Positions 1-5,496 of a DNA stretch of 5,500 bases are shown one piece after another. Origin of the DNA: Fibrobacteraceae bacterium (GTDB lineage: Bacteria > Fibrobacterota > Fibrobacteria > Fibrobacterales > Fibrobacteraceae); NCBI GenBank assembly GCA_021443045.1, contig JABUUT010000063.1:23878-29377 (forward strand), given 5' to 3'. Under the pieces are notes generated by a model. That model saw nothing but the letters and a program-made list of their open reading frames with translations, ran no database searches and was not told the DNA's origin. The first letter of the stretch is position 1. The number at the start of each line of letters is the position of its first letter. The position numbers and the translations under genes were made by a program.

Positions 1-9
1 GTAGCGAAC

Positions 10-46
10 GGCCTCACGCCTCAAAGCGACACCGTCGCGACCTCAC
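10..46 (-). repeat. Short hairpin repeat element, left copy
   Basis: Read on the plus strand, this 37-nt element starts with GGCCTCA (10-16) and ends with GACCTCAC (39-46). Between them is a perfect 5-bp hairpin, GCGAC-ACC-GTCGC (26-38). A 38-nt partner with the same end motifs but a different hairpin lies inverted at 5421-5458. Conserved ends around a variable stem suggest a dispersed extragenic repeat. It sits about 85 nt past the stop codon of the last operon gene. A rho-independent terminator is unlikely because no T-run follows on the minus strand. Genome-wide copy number is unknown. Confidence 0.5.
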
Positions 47-48
47 CT

Positions 49-100
49 CTGACAACCAACCACTAGCCGTCAATAACCGACCACTGATAACCAGTTACCA
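49..100. repeat. Degenerate low-complexity tract (AACCA/ATAACCR-like)
   Basis: On the plus strand the tract is built of loosely repeated units such as ACAACCA, ACCACTA, AATAACCG, ACCACTG and ATAACCAG, with few G residues. No open reading frame uses it. It separates the two repeat motifs at 10-46 and 102-124, whereas the right-hand copies of those motifs are only 7 nt apart. The tract therefore looks like an insertion or expansion within a composite repeat. Function is unknown. Confidence 0.5.
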
Positions 101-101
101 T

Positions 102-124
102 CTTTTCACAGGATTTTACTGGTG
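102..124 (-). repeat. CACCAGTAAAA...CCTGTG motif, left copy
   Basis: On the minus strand this reads CACCAGTAAAA, one base, TCCTGTG, then AAAAG. The match at 5389-5413 on the plus strand shares CACCAGTAAAA and CCTGTG and differs by a substitution and a 2-nt indel. CACcAG can pair with CTGTG around an A-rich loop, giving a weak bulged hairpin. It begins 7 nt after the stop of the TPR gene. It could contribute to a 3' end, but it has no T-run and I do not call it a terminator. Confidence 0.5.
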
Positions 125-130
125 CCCCGA

Positions 131-1156
131 TTATTCCCCTTTTAAATCTAAAATTTCAGCCTCAATGGTAAGGTCGTTGGGAAAATACTTTTTTGCCTTT
201 TCCAAATAACGAGTGGCTTCATCATTTTGCTTCTGCATCCGGGCCTCATAGGCCAAATTTTTAAACCCAAAAACAGACTCCTCATTCCCCGCCTTTGCGG
301 CCGCTTCGTAGGCCATCTCGGAGCGATCGAAGAAGCGAGCGTCAAAGGCTAGGTTTCCTAAAAAAATGGCCGCATCAGAAAAACCTGGTTGGATTTCCAT
401 AATGTTGCCTAGAATATCCATGGCCACAAAATTTTTACCATCTTCCACCAGTACGTCGGCTAATTTGTACATGGTCTGCACATCATCTGGTCGGGCCGAT
501 AAGGCTTCCCGATAGGCTCCTGCGCTGGCTTCATAATTTTTGTTAAGCCTGTTTACATCACCTAAATAAACAAGAAAATCTACTTCTTCGGGGTGGGCGG
601 AGTAGCCTTCTCGAATAACTGCAACAGCCCGGTCAAAGTCATCCATGGCAATATTGGCTTCAGAAAGTTGGTATACAATGCTAATGTCTTCTTTATCTTG
701 GGAGTAGGCTTTTTCAATGGCTTTCAGAGCCCCCACCTTGTCGCCAGTTTTGCTGTAGGCTTCGCCTAAATAAAGCCAGCCCGCAGTGTTGTTGGGGTCT
801 AGTTTTAGTGCCCTATGGTAGGCGGCAATGCATTCGGGGTACTGCCTAAGCCGATAGTAAACGGAGGCCATGTTAAAAAGGGCTGGCGCAAATTTTCCAT
901 TGGAATAATCTACCGCCTTGCGGTAAGCAGCGGCGGCCTGCGCATATTGTTCTGTTTGAAAGTAACTGTTGGCTATGTTGAACGATGTGGCGGTGGGGTC
1001 GGCTCCGCGGGATTCTGCCTTGCGGTACAACAGAATGGCCTGTTTAAATTTACCTTCTTTGTACAGAGCATTGGCGCGGTCTAAAATTTCATAAGACGAT
1101 TGAACAGCCAGGGAAGATGTGGTAAAAAGTAGGAGGAAGAAAATCAAAATGGGCAT
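131..1156 (-). CDS. Secreted TPR-repeat protein, last gene of TonB2-type operon
   Basis: The product is 341 aa. Residues 1-18 look like a signal peptide (hydrophobic run, then TTSSLA before the cut), though the n-region lacks the usual Lys or Arg. From about residue 23 to 327 it consists almost entirely of about nine 34-residue tetratricopeptide repeats; the clearest is about 90-123, followed by others with A-x-x-x-Y-x-x-A-L and P-[DN]-[DN] spacing. Such arrays are protein-binding superhelices. TPR proteins lie at the end of TonB2/TtpC clusters in vibrios and elsewhere, so a periplasmic scaffold or adaptor role with TonB or TtpC is inferred. An AGGAG (1168-1172) overlaps the tonB stop, 11 nt from the ATG, and no alternative in-frame start lies between them. 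The gap to tonB is 14 nt. The partner protein cannot be named from the sequence. Confidence 0.88.
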   Translation of the reverse strand: MPILIFFLLLFTTSSLAVQSSYEILDRANALYKEGKFKQAILLYRKAESRGADPTATSFNIANSYFQTEQYAQAAAAYRKAVDYSNGKFAPALFNMASVYYRLRQYPECIAAYHRALKLDPNNTAGWLYLGEAYSKTGDKVGALKAIEKAYSQDKEDISIVYQLSEANIAMDDFDRAVAVIREGYSAHPEEVDFLVYLGDVNRLNKNYEASAGAYREALSARPDDVQTMYKLADVLVEDGKNFVAMDILGNIMEIQPGFSDAAIFLGNLAFDARFFDRSEMAYEAAAKAGNEESVFGFKNLAYEARMQKQNDEATRYLEKAKKYFPNDLTIEAEILDLKGE

Positions 1157-1170
1157 ATGGGCAAAAACTC

Positions 1171-1809
1171 CTAGTCTCTGAACTTCACTTCAAAAGGTTG
1201 TTCCATGCCGCAGTAGGCAACGGGTTTTCCCTTTTTTTCGGCGGGGTGGAATTGCATTCTGGCAAGGGCTTCCTTGCCAGCGGCCGAGAGGCCGCTCCCC
1301 GCCGGAGTTTCTTCTACAACTTTAATATTGTAAGCACGACCGCTCACATCGACGCAAAAAGAAAGTCTTAAGAGGGCGTCAATTTCTTTATCCTTAATTT
1401 GTGCGGGTACTTGAAAGGCGGGGAGGGCGCGGCTGCTTGGCTTCTTGTCTACATCACCAGATTCCGTGCCCAGGGTACCCCCTCTAAAGTCCGACACCAT
1501 TTCTTCGCTAATGGCAGCCCCGCCCCCGAAACTTGCTGCCGCAAGGTTCATCGCAAAGCGAGGCCCCGCCTTAGGGGAACGGCTGGTGGATTTCTGTCGG
1601 TTTGGCTTTCGGGCAGGCTTTTTCTGTTCAATTTTCTTTTTAACTTCCTCCACTTTTTTTACAGCCACTTCGGTTTTTACAAATTTCTTTTCGTGAAACA
1701 TTTTGCCGGTAATAAAGAGATTGGCTACTGTCACCGAAAACACCAATAAACAGCTGGTGAGTATTGCTCCAGTTAAAATAGTCAATCTTTTTATAAAACG
1801 AAGAATCAT
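1171..1809 (-). CDS. tonB: TonB-family energy transducer (TonB2-like)
   Basis: The product is 212 aa. An N-terminal membrane anchor spans about residues 9-34 after a basic start (R4, K7, R8). A Lys/Glu-rich linker follows (about 40-80), then a Gly/Ala/Ser-rich stretch (about 81-130). The C-terminal domain is about 133-212, with the family pattern of a strand (LRLSFCVDVSGRAYNIKVVE), a helix, then FHPAEKKGKPV and a last strand (EQPFEVKF). Its role would be to carry proton-motive energy from ExbB/ExbD to outer-membrane receptors. Oddities: there is no His in the membrane helix (E. coli TonB has His20), no long Pro-rich spacer, no YPxxA motif before the first strand, and a Cys152/Cys200 pair. An in-frame TAA just upstream fixes the ATG. 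The best SD-like sequence, GGAG, is 12 nt away, so initiation may be modest. It follows exbD by 22 nt. Confidence 0.85.
   Translation of the reverse strand: MILRFIKRLTILTGAILTSCLLVFSVTVANLFITGKMFHEKKFVKTEVAVKKVEEVKKKIEQKKPARKPNRQKSTSRSPKAGPRFAMNLAAASFGGGAAISEEMVSDFRGGTLGTESGDVDKKPSSRALPAFQVPAQIKDKEIDALLRLSFCVDVSGRAYNIKVVEETPAGSGLSAAGKEALARMQFHPAEKKGKPVAYCGMEQPFEVKFRD
1261..1296 (-). other. Two abutting perfect hairpins inside tonB
   Basis: GGCAAGG/CCTTGCC (1261-1267 with 1272-1278, 4-nt loop) is directly followed by AGCGGCC/GGCCGCT (1279-1285 with 1290-1296, 4-nt loop). Both stems are perfect 7-bp pairs with no base between the hairpins. A weaker third stem, CTCC/GGAG (1295-1298 with 1304-1307), overlaps the edge. 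The region encodes residues 172-183 of TonB, so codon constraints also act on it. The structure in mRNA is inferred; no function is shown. Confidence 0.55.
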
Positions 1810-1831
1810 CTTTTACAACAACTCCAATTCC

Positions 1832-2236
1832 TTAGTCTACCTGAGCCGCAATAGAAACCTTTTTTACACCACTTAAGTTGCAAGCGTCAATCACCTGCAC
1901 CAAAATACCCGTTTCGGCTTCTTTGTCGGCAATAACAACCGCCTCCCTATCAGGGGTCTTTTGCAAAGTTTGTTTTAAAATATCTTGCAAACTGGCCATA
2001 TCAACCTGTCGCTCGTTAATGTGAATAGTGCCTTCCTTGGTAATGGCAATAAGAATATTTTCTTTTTCCAGTTGGCTTGCCGACTGGGCTTCGGGCTTGG
2101 TTACATCTACACCGGTTTCTCGAGTAAAAGAAGAGGTCACCACAAAAAAGATAAGCAGGATAAATACAATATCCATTAAGGGGCCCATGTCAATGCCCAT
2201 ATTTTTTTGCTTGCGATCGGGTATTTTAAATTCCAT
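1832..2236 (-). CDS. exbD: ExbD/TolR-family motor subunit
   Basis: The product is 134 aa, typical for ExbD. A short cytoplasmic N-terminus is followed by one membrane helix (about 18-36) containing the family motif PLMDIVFILLIFF. Asp22 in this motif corresponds to the essential proton-pathway Asp25 of E. coli ExbD. The periplasmic domain (about 45-134) shows the usual late segment VVIADKEAETGILVQVIDAC and ends in a short strand. It would sit as a dimer in the pore of the ExbB pentamer and couple proton flow to TonB. The ATG lies inside the end of exbB (11-nt overlap, different frame), with AGGT at 2244-2247, 7 nt upstream, within exbB. This arrangement suggests translational coupling. TolR is the main alternative, but the TonB-type gene that follows and the absence of tolA, tolB and pal favour ExbD. 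Confidence 0.93.
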   Translation of the reverse strand: MEFKIPDRKQKNMGIDMGPLMDIVFILLIFFVVTSSFTRETGVDVTKPEAQSASQLEKENILIAITKEGTIHINERQVDMASLQDILKQTLQKTPDREAVVIADKEAETGILVQVIDACNLSGVKKVSIAAQVD

Positions 2237-2885
2237 AATAATTACCTATGACTGTGGCTCCTAATTGCATCTGTTCCAAAATCAAATTAATGCGCTCGTC
2301 TAATCGTTGCTTTAAAAGAGTTAGGGGAAACGCCACCAAGAGACCACTTTGGGTAGAAATTAACGCTTCTGAAATACCGTCGGCCATAAGCACGGGGTTC
2401 TGGTTTCCGTACAAAGTAATCACCTCAAAAGTGGACACCATGCCTGTTACCGTTCCCAGCAAACCTAACAAAGGTGCCGCCGCAGTCATTACAGCCACAA
2501 TCTGGTTTCCCTTTTCCATGTAGCGTTTTGTTTTTAGCAATCGCACTTGCATATAGTCTTGAAAACCGCTGGGGTTTTCTTCGGCTTGCTTTAATGCTAG
2601 ACTTAGTTCCCTACAAACAATGCTTCTGTAGGCTCTATCTTTTAACACCTTTTTAGACTTTTCCAATTCTCCCTTTTTAAGACTGTATCGAAGTTTATCT
2701 ACAATTTTGGTGTTGTTGTTCCGTAAAAAGTCTCGGCCAATGCGCCACCAGCTGGAATACAAGAAAAAAAAGCCAATAACCCCAGTAACCAAGATAGGGA
2801 GCATTACCACACCACCGGCAAAGTAGGTGCCGCGCAGTGCCTCTACAATAATGTAAAAGTAATTAGAAGCTCCACTCAAATGCAT
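2226..2885 (-). CDS. exbB: ExbB/TolQ-family proton channel subunit
   Basis: The product is 219 aa with the three-helix MotA/TolQ/ExbB fold: TM1 about 24-46, a cytoplasmic region about 50-128, TM2 about 129-155 (APLLGLLGTVTG) and TM3 about 167-190 (GISEALISTQSGLLVAFP). Glu173, Thr178 and Thr145 correspond to the E. coli ExbB pore residues Glu176, Thr181 and Thr148, so the channel looks functional. It has no signal peptide or N-terminal extension, unlike the preceding gene, with which it shares the TM2-TM3 core. It should form the pentameric stator around ExbD. It starts 9 nt after the ttpC-like gene and overlaps exbD by 11 nt. Confidence 0.93.
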   Translation of the reverse strand: MHLSGASNYFYIIVEALRGTYFAGGVVMLPILVTGVIGFFFLYSSWWRIGRDFLRNNNTKIVDKLRYSLKKGELEKSKKVLKDRAYRSIVCRELSLALKQAEENPSGFQDYMQVRLLKTKRYMEKGNQIVAVMTAAAPLLGLLGTVTGMVSTFEVITLYGNQNPVLMADGISEALISTQSGLLVAFPLTLLKQRLDERINLILEQMQLGATVIGNYYGI

Positions 2886-2892
2886 TTTAAAA

Positions 2893-2897
2893 CCTTA
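2893..2897 (-). promoter_or_regulatory. exbB ribosome binding site overlapping upstream stop
   Basis: On the minus strand the sequence is TAAGG, in which TAA is the stop of the preceding ttpC-like gene. It lies 7 nt before the exbB ATG. A stop codon inside the SD supports this start and suggests that ribosomes finishing the upstream gene restart on exbB. Confidence 0.5.
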
Positions 2898-4412
2898 ATT
2901 TTTCTTGCTAAAAATTTTGTTGAGCAAGGCCGTACTCTGAATGTACATTTCGTTGTTGACCTGCTCCAGTTTTTCACTGAGAATGCCGTGGAGAATCATA
3001 ACGGGAATGGCAATAATTAGGCCTGTTTCTGTGGTAATCAAAGCTTCGGAAATGCCGCCCGCCAAAACTTTGGCGTCGTTGGTGCCAACTTCCGTAATCA
3101 CGGTAAACAAGGTGATAATGCCTGTAACGGTTCCCAATAGCCCAAGAAGGGGGGCGATGGTTCCCATGGCCGAAAGTAGCCCCATCCGTCGATCCAGTTT
3201 GGGTTGTTCCCTAAGCAATGCTTCTTGTAGGGCTTTTTCGGCATCGTCCCTAGTTTCTTTGGCTTTGTTAATAACACTGAACATCACCATTGAAAGGCTA
3301 GTGTCTTTTTTAAGGCAAATGCTGGCTGCCTTTTCAAAATCACCTTGCTCAATAAGTTGGTCTATGCGGCTTGTAAAACTTTTGCTGGCATGCCCCCTTC
3401 TCACAAAAACCAAGAACCTTTCTAAACACAAAAGCAGAGAAATAATAGCCACTAAAAATAGGGGGTACATTACAATGCCGCCCTTCTTAAACCAGTCCTG
3501 AAATTCTTGTTGCCAGGTTAAATCCTTCGTTTCTGCAATAGAATTTTTTACAGCCTTGTTTTGCAGAATGTCTATGGGAACAGAAACGATGGCCGTGCTC
3601 TTGCCCTGTTCCAAGGTGGTGCGCACATTGGCCGCTATGTTTGCAGGCAGGGCGTTGTTCCATTCGTACATTTTTCCTTGTAAGGTTCCTGTGCGAAAAA
3701 GAACCTGCACTTCTTTGGAATCTAAAGCCACTTCTCCTAAAAAGATGGTGCCCAGTCGCAACCGTTCCACAGAAACCTCGGCACGGTTCCCCACTTGGGA
3801 ATTTCTGGTTTCCATAGTTTGTGTGTAAGTTTTTTCGTGGCGCTTTAGCTGGTCTTCTAAAAAAATCTGTAGCACAGAAACGGTGTTGGCTTTTTTTCTA
3901 TCGCCCTCTTCTTGCGCTTTTCTCAAGCGAATAAGCCTGTCGTTCATGTCTACGGGGTAATCGCCGGGAACCTCGCCAACAGTCTTATCTACCGATAGCT
4001 TAATTTGTGTGTGAACCGCGTCGTAACTAGATTCTTCGCTTTTGGCCTGTTCTTCACCATCGTTAGTCACGTTCTTGGAAGCCATCAGTTCTTCGGTAAC
4101 GCGACCCAGGTCGGTAGAAAGTTTGGAGTAGCGGCCATCCAGTTCCCTAGTCTCGGTTTGGTGGTCTTCGGTCAGTTTCGATTCGGCGTAGCGTTTGCGC
4201 CAGTGCTCCGCCTCTTTTTTTTCTAGGGAGTCGGCCTTGGCTAAGCGAATGCGGGTGAGGGTTTCCACTTCTCTTTGCAATTGTTTAAGCTGAACCAGTT
4301 CCATGGAATCTTTGGCCCTTGCGGCCTCAGCCTCTAAATCTGCCTTAGATTTCCAAGCAAAGGAAGAAGTGGTAAAAGTGAGGAGGAGTATAGGAATAAA
4401 AAACAATTTCAT
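2895..4412 (-). CDS. ttpC: TtpC-type protein: periplasmic coiled coil plus MotA/TolQ/ExbB domain
   Basis: The product is 505 aa, much longer than ExbB and in the size class of Vibrio TtpC. Residues 1-19 form a signal peptide (MKLFF..., cut after SFA). Residues 22-110 and about 155-210 are charged and coiled-coil-like. Residues 215-290 form a predicted beta domain (LRLG...YEW...VSVPI). TM1 is about 313-336, TM2 about 411-439 (APLLGLLGTVTG) and TM3 about 449-478 (GISEALITTETGL). Glu456, Thr461 and Thr428 match the ExbB pore residues, and Glu462 is an extra acidic residue in TM3. TtpC is required with ExbB2, ExbD2 and TonB2 for TonB2-dependent iron uptake in Vibrio; the same assistant role is inferred here. 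The ATG shares one base with the previous stop (TAATG). A full AGGAGG (4420-4425) lies 7 nt upstream, which settles the start. Confidence 0.88.
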   Translation of the reverse strand: MKLFFIPILLLTFTTSSFAWKSKADLEAEAARAKDSMELVQLKQLQREVETLTRIRLAKADSLEKKEAEHWRKRYAESKLTEDHQTETRELDGRYSKLSTDLGRVTEELMASKNVTNDGEEQAKSEESSYDAVHTQIKLSVDKTVGEVPGDYPVDMNDRLIRLRKAQEEGDRKKANTVSVLQIFLEDQLKRHEKTYTQTMETRNSQVGNRAEVSVERLRLGTIFLGEVALDSKEVQVLFRTGTLQGKMYEWNNALPANIAANVRTTLEQGKSTAIVSVPIDILQNKAVKNSIAETKDLTWQQEFQDWFKKGGIVMYPLFLVAIISLLLCLERFLVFVRRGHASKSFTSRIDQLIEQGDFEKAASICLKKDTSLSMVMFSVINKAKETRDDAEKALQEALLREQPKLDRRMGLLSAMGTIAPLLGLLGTVTGIITLFTVITEVGTNDAKVLAGGISEALITTETGLIIAIPVMILHGILSEKLEQVNNEMYIQSTALLNKIFSKKN

Positions 4413-5236
4413 TATTTACCCTCCTCTGCAACAATGGATAAGGAAACGGGCAATGTTACAATTTGAGGGGGCTTTCGAGCCTGCTTTACATCAAGAGCGA
4501 ATTTTACAGCTTCTCTTTCGGCCAAGTCCAAGTCTTCTTTCCATTCGTAACTAATTTTTCCATTCTCCGTTTTTCGCATTAAGGCTCCATATTGAGTGTC
4601 GTTCTCATCCGAATAAACCATCCACTGATTTCCAATGCGTAAAATTCTTGCATTAATCAGTTCCCCATTCTTTCGTGTAATGGGAGCATTGATAATAGCC
4701 ACCTCGTCACCAAATCGGGTTTCTTCACCAATCAAAGATTTTAGGCGAGAAAAGCCTTCTTCCACAGAGGCGTTGCCACTTTCCATATCCCGGCTCAAAG
4801 AGCGGACCCGCTCCAAACGGGATTCCCGTTCCCAAGGCAAAGTCTGTTCAATTTGTTGTTCCAGTTTTTTGCTGGCGGCCACCAGCACTTGGTTAAGTGC
4901 CTTTCGCTTGGCCTTAATATTTTCACTTCGATTTTTGGCGGCTGCCTGTTTGCTTCGCTCGTTTTGCAGTTCGCTGGCCACATTTCTAATTTTTGCATTG
5001 AGGGAATCAATTTCGGCCTTGCGGCGTTCCGTATCTTTCCGGTACCGTTCCTCAAGGGTTTTAAAACGCTTGTCGTCTTCCCTAATCATGGCTTCTGTTT
5101 CTGATATTTGCTTGCCCAGCTTGGCAATTTCGCTGTTCAGCCGTTCCTTTTCCAGCTGGGCAGCGCGAATGTCATCACTGGTGTCTGCAAGGGCAGAAAC
5201 CGTCACCAGTAAGCACAACCATAAAATTTTTTTCAT
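4412..5236 (-). CDS. DUF3450 family periplasmic coiled-coil protein
   Basis: The product is 274 aa. Residues 1-17 form a clear signal peptide (MKKILWLCLLVTVSALA, cut before D18). Residues 20-130 are a long Lys/Glu-rich coiled coil. Then come the DUF3450 hallmarks: LPWERESRLERV at about 133-144, a segment with RFGDEVAIINAP at about 174-185, and a terminal domain about 196-268 with ILRIGNQWMVYSD, a YEW at 230-232 and VTLPVSL near the end. Members of this family commonly precede ttpC-exbB-exbD-tonB and are thought to be periplasmic accessory parts; the biochemical role is not established. The ATG has GAGGTG (5241-5246 on the complement) 4 nt upstream. It is the first gene of the operon and its stop overlaps the next start. 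Its terminal domain resembles residues 215-290 of the TtpC-like product. Confidence 0.88.
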   Translation of the reverse strand: MKKILWLCLLVTVSALADTSDDIRAAQLEKERLNSEIAKLGKQISETEAMIREDDKRFKTLEERYRKDTERRKAEIDSLNAKIRNVASELQNERSKQAAAKNRSENIKAKRKALNQVLVAASKKLEQQIEQTLPWERESRLERVRSLSRDMESGNASVEEGFSRLKSLIGEETRFGDEVAIINAPITRKNGELINARILRIGNQWMVYSDENDTQYGALMRKTENGKISYEWKEDLDLAEREAVKFALDVKQARKPPQIVTLPVSLSIVAEEGK

Positions 5237-5278
5237 GACTCACCTCGTGCATTAAACACGCGATCCAAAAGAAAGTGT

Positions 5279-5302
5279 TACCACATATAAGTGTTTGTGG
5301 TA
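5279..5302. promoter_or_regulatory. 7+7 bp inverted repeat upstream of operon, possible operator
   Basis: TACCACA-N10-TGTGGTA is a perfect inverted repeat 43 nt upstream of the first start codon. The half-site centres are 17 bp apart, which would suit a dimeric regulator, or an mRNA leader hairpin with a 10-nt loop. It does not resemble the classical Fur box (GATAATGATAATCATTATC) or a CRP site (TGTGA-N6-TCACA). It overlaps the start site expected from the promoter candidate next to it. The regulator is unknown. Confidence 0.45.
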
Positions 5303-5303
5303 C

Positions 5304-5332
5304 AATTTAGAAATACACAAGGGCTGTGGGAA
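5304..5332 (-). promoter_or_regulatory. Weak sigma70-like promoter candidate for the operon
   Basis: On the minus strand, TTCCCA (5327-5332) and TAAATT (5304-5309) are separated by 17 nt, each matching 4 of 6 consensus bases. Transcription would start near 5297, inside the inverted repeat, leaving a leader of about 60 nt. TTTAAT near 5251-5256 is a better -10 match but has no usable -35 and would leave almost no leader. The call is speculative. Confidence 0.22.
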
Positions 5333-5355
5333 TAGTAAAATGCTATTGAATTCCC
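5328..5355. other. Imperfect hairpin in the upstream intergenic region
   Basis: AATAG (5331-5335) pairs with CTATT (5343-5347) around a 7-nt loop. Outer GGG (5328-5330) can pair with CCC (5353-5355) across a bulge. No T-run follows on either strand, so this is not a convincing terminator. It touches the proposed -35 box. Confidence 0.25.
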
Positions 5356-5388
5356 AAAACCGAAGAAATTTTTAGGGGAAATTTGGCA

Positions 5389-5413
5389 CACCAGTAAAAC
5401 CCTGTGGCAAAAG
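5389..5413 (+). repeat. CACCAGTAAAA...CCTGTG motif, right copy
   Basis: On the plus strand this reads CACCAGTAAAA, then CCCTGTGGCAAAAG. It is the inverted partner of 102-124, so both copies read away from the operon. Pairing of GC, CAC and AG with CT, GTG and GC, with two bulged bases, gives a slightly better hairpin than in the left copy. No gene ends here, so it is not simply a terminator of a neighbour within this window. Confidence 0.5.
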
Positions 5414-5420
5414 GTGCATT

Positions 5421-5458
5421 GTGAGGTCGGGGGCTTCGCTCCCTAGAGTTATGAGGCC
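5421..5458 (+). repeat. Short hairpin repeat element, right copy
   Basis: It begins with GTGAGGTC (5421-5428) and ends with TGAGGCC (5452-5458). The interior stem is GGGGG/CTCCC (5429-5433 with 5439-5443, loop CTTCG, one G-U pair). Length and end motifs match the inverted left copy at 10-46, while the stem sequence differs. This is consistent with a dispersed extragenic repeat. Confidence 0.5.
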
Positions 5459-5464
5459 AAAGGA

Positions 5465-5496
5465 GTAGTTAGTAGACAGTAGGTAGTAGTTAGTAA
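5465..5496. repeat. Low-complexity TAGTTAGTAG-type tract
   Basis: The tract consists of overlapping variants of AGTAGTTAGTAG, GACAGTAGG and TAGTAGTTAGTAA with almost no C. It runs to the window edge, so its true length is unknown. It is similar in style, but not in sequence, to the tract at 49-100. No coding potential is visible. Confidence 0.5.

Noticed and set aside
1..130. Intrinsic terminator at the end of the operon
   Set aside because: Hairpins exist, but none is followed by a T-run on the minus strand. Termination may occur outside the window or depend on Rho.
2941..3501. A 186-codon plus-strand open frame
   Set aside because: It is antisense to the conserved ExbB core of the ttpC-like gene, with no family features of its own.
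2226..4412. Flagellar MotA or Tol-Pal (TolQ/TolR) interpretation of the channel genes
   Set aside because: No OmpA-like MotB, TolA, TolB or Pal is present. The DUF3450, TtpC, TonB and TPR context and the lengths fit a TonB2-type cluster.
4635..5255. A 206-codon plus-strand open frame
   Set aside because: It lies wholly opposite the well-supported DUF3450 gene, is Ser/Arg/Leu-rich as expected from antisense of coiled-coil codons, and has no recognisable domain.
5279..5302. Fur box, expected for an iron-uptake TonB operon
   Set aside because: The arms TACCACA/TGTGGTA do not match the GATAAT-type hexamers, and no Fur-like match was seen elsewhere in 5237-5400.
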